Below are positions 36,541-37,791 of a stretch of 37,791 nucleotides of DNA, piece by piece (the stretch's first letter is position 1; every line of letters starts with the position of its first letter). This DNA is from Komagataeibacter europaeus LMG 18890 (GTDB lineage: Bacteria > Pseudomonadota > Alphaproteobacteria > Acetobacterales > Acetobacteraceae). Location: the NCBI RefSeq assembly GCF_000285295.1, contig NZ_CADP01000026.1:1-37791 (forward strand), given 5' to 3'. The position numbers and the translations under genes were made by a program. The notes below the pieces were generated by a model. It was not told the DNA's origin. It searched no databases and worked only from the letters and a program-made list of their open reading frames with translations.

Positions 36541-37368
36541 ATGGCGCGTATCCTCGCTTTTGATTCCGGCATTGGCGGATTGGGGATCGTGGGTCATATC
36601 CGTGATCTCCTGCCGGGGGTCGCGGTCGATTATCTGGCCGATACGGCAGTCTTTCCCTATGGCGAACAGCCCGACGCACCCCTGCGGCACCGGATCGTCA
36701 CCCTGCTGGGCCAGGCCATTGACCGCCTCAAGCCCGATGTGGTGGTGGTGGGGTGCAATACCGCCAGCACGCTGGCGCTGGACAGCCTGCGCACGGCGTA
36801 TGACGTGCCCTTCGTAGGCTGCGTCCCCCCCATAAAATGGGCGGCGGATCATACCCGCACCGGCACGATCGGCCTGCTGGCCACGCGCGCCACGGTGCGC
36901 CGCCCCTATCTGCGTGATCTCAGCACGCGTTTTGCCCCTGACTGCACCCTGCTGGCCTATGGCGCGCGGGGACTGGCCGACATGGCGGAAGCCGCGTTCC
37001 GTGGCAGATCACCCGACCGCCACCAACTGAAAACCGAACTGGATGGCCTGTTTGGCCAGACGGGCGGGGACCGGATTGACGTGGTCGGGATTGGCTGCAC
37101 GCACTATACCTTCCTGCTGGACGCAATGCGGGAAACCGGTCCCACGCATGTCACGTGGCTGGACCCGGCCCCGGCCGTCGCCCGGCAGGCAGCACGCATT
37201 CTGGCCCGCTGCAGCACGACTGCCGCGTCCCGGTCGCCAGTGGCCGAACGGATCTGCTTTACCGCCATGCCGCCTGACCTGCCCGCCCTGATGCCCGGCC
37301 TGCGCAGGCTGGGTTATGCGGCAGATGCACCGTGCCTGTTCAGCGAAGGCGTGGCGGCCGATTCCTGA
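36541..37368 (+). CDS. murI: Glutamate racemase
   Basis: MurI interconverts L- and D-glutamate, supplying D-Glu for peptidoglycan. The 275 residues are normal. Asp8-Ser9 in FDSGIGGLG, Cys72 in GCNTAST, and Cys186 with His188 in GCTHYTF are the expected catalytic residues. The segment LADTAVFPYGEQ varies slightly from the more usual DTARFPYG. Translation begins at ATG 36541, 16 bases after pyrE. Its TGA is the first triplet of a palindromic repeat that is cut off by an IS element, so the transcript end may have been altered. Confidence 0.94.
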   Translation: MARILAFDSGIGGLGIVGHIRDLLPGVAVDYLADTAVFPYGEQPDAPLRHRIVTLLGQAIDRLKPDVVVVGCNTASTLALDSLRTAYDVPFVGCVPPIKWAADHTRTGTIGLLATRATVRRPYLRDLSTRFAPDCTLLAYGARGLADMAEAAFRGRSPDRHQLKTELDGLFGQTGGDRIDVVGIGCTHYTFLLDAMRETGPTHVTWLDPAPAVARQAARILARCSTTAASRSPVAERICFTAMPPDLPALMPGLRRLGYAADAPCLFSEGVAADS

Positions 37369-37424
37369 AAAAGTTTTTGGGTGCTGCCTTTTTTCAAAAA
37401 GGTGGCGTTGTTCGAAGCTTTTTG
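37366..37424 (+). repeat. Palindromic intergenic repeat, copy interrupted by IS (R4)
   Basis: It starts at the murI stop codon: AAAAAGTTTTTGGGTGCTGCC, T-run, CAAAAAGGTGGCGTTGTTC, then GAAGCTTTTTG. It aligns with the full-length copy at 8072-8172 as far as hairpin B, then the match stops abruptly at 37424-37425 where IS sequence starts. Confidence 0.8.
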
Positions 37425-37791
37425 GGGCCTGTTGGGAATTAACGCGAATTGATGATTGCGGCGGTAAGATAAATCATCGCTGCGAATGATCTGTCGGTCT
37501 TGTCGCTTCGCATGGCGATGCGCTTGAACTCCTTGAGCTTGCAGAAGAAGTTCTCGATGAGATGGCGTGCCTTGAACAGGGCTCCATCGAAGGGTCGCCT
37601 GTCGAGGCGGTTCCGACGCTGGGGAATGACCACGCGGGCCCCTTGCGCGCGTATGGTGTCCACGATCCAGTGGACATCGAACGCCTTGTCAGCAAGAAGT
37701 CCCTCAAAATCAGCCGGTTCAAGGAGAGGCGCCACCCCGACCGTATCGTAATGCTGGCCGGGGATAAGCGTAAAGCGGACCAGATTGCCCA
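37425..37791 (-). mobile_element. IS5-family insertion sequence, one end only
   Basis: The inferred end starts GGGCCTGTTGGGAATTA at 37425, where the similarity of the host palindromic repeat breaks off, 14 bases from the transposase stop. The element continues past the window. The other inverted repeat and any target duplication are not visible, so the exact end could be off by a few bases. Confidence 0.75.
37439..37791 (-). CDS. IS5-family DDE transposase, C-terminal part (runs off window)
   Basis: The frame is open from the window edge to TAA at 37439-37441 and gives 116 C-terminal residues. LLADKAFD contains the second catalytic Asp. FKARHLIENFFCKLKEF carries the IS4/IS5-type F-2-R-3-E-6-K signature with the catalytic Glu. 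VIPQRRNR and IAMRSDKTDRSFAAMIYLTAAII are typical of the IS427/IS1031 groups common in acetic acid bacteria. The GTG at 37735 is internal, because conserved sequence (FTLIPGQHYD) lies upstream of it in the same frame. Many such elements make the full enzyme by frameshifting between two frames; that part is not in the window. Confidence 0.88.
   Translation of the reverse strand, partial: GNLVRFTLIPGQHYDTVGVAPLLEPADFEGLLADKAFDVHWIVDTIRAQGARVVIPQRRNRLDRRPFDGALFKARHLIENFFCKLKEFKRIAMRSDKTDRSFAAMIYLTAAIINSR

Overview
The window is GC-rich (roughly two thirds G+C by eye), densely packed alphaproteobacterial chromosome. It most probably comes from an acetic acid bacterium (Acetobacteraceae, Komagataeibacter/Gluconacetobacter group). 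The best evidence is a pair of acetic-acid-resistance type genes: a succinyl-CoA:acetate CoA-transferase of the AarC type (29846-31363) and a citrate synthase of the AarA type (33821-35119). The genus is inferred from protein resemblance and gene order; no rRNA is present. No tRNA, rRNA, CRISPR array, prophage or plasmid function is visible.

Layout. 1-4086 (+): the 3' part of dxs, then a TlyA-type rRNA methyltransferase and rlmN. 4197-8019 (+): argG, an FKBP lipoprotein closed by a perfect terminator, a c-type cytochrome lipoprotein, trpS and a YjbQ-family protein. 8259-10232 (-): a two-gene glutathione-dependent formaldehyde detoxification operon. 10478-12033 (+): a bestrophin-like channel and a CarD-type RNA polymerase regulator. 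12299-19862 (-): an MFS exporter and tamA-tamB for outer-membrane protein assembly. 20141-25060 (+): a possible 41-residue ORF, then miaB-phoH-ybeY-corC with stop/start overlaps, then a DsbA-like exported thiol protein. 25077-29612 (+): a very long SMC protein. 29846-35119: aarC (-) diverging from a PPP-type phosphatase, chorismate mutase, SixA-like phosphatase and aarA (+). 35281-35535 (-): a small cysteine-containing protein next to a good Fur box. 35763-37368 (+): pyrE and murI. 37425-37791: the end of an IS5-family element that runs off the window.

How the genes work together. AarC moves CoA from succinyl-CoA to acetate, giving acetyl-CoA and succinate. AarA condenses acetyl-CoA with oxaloacetate, so together they allow acetate removal through a modified citric acid cycle. 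FrmA and FghA oxidise formaldehyde to formate. TamA and TamB form an envelope machine. MiaB, TlyA, RlmN, YbeY and TrpS serve tRNA and ribosome function.

The least explained structure is a family of AT-rich, multiply palindromic intergenic repeats (8072-8172, 13601-13660, 29621-29691, 37366-37424). All four lie just 3' of a gene and are oriented with it. Two copies share the same internal deletion, and one is cut by the IS. The small protein beside the Fur box is the other item most worth following. Most of the rest is ordinary core genome.
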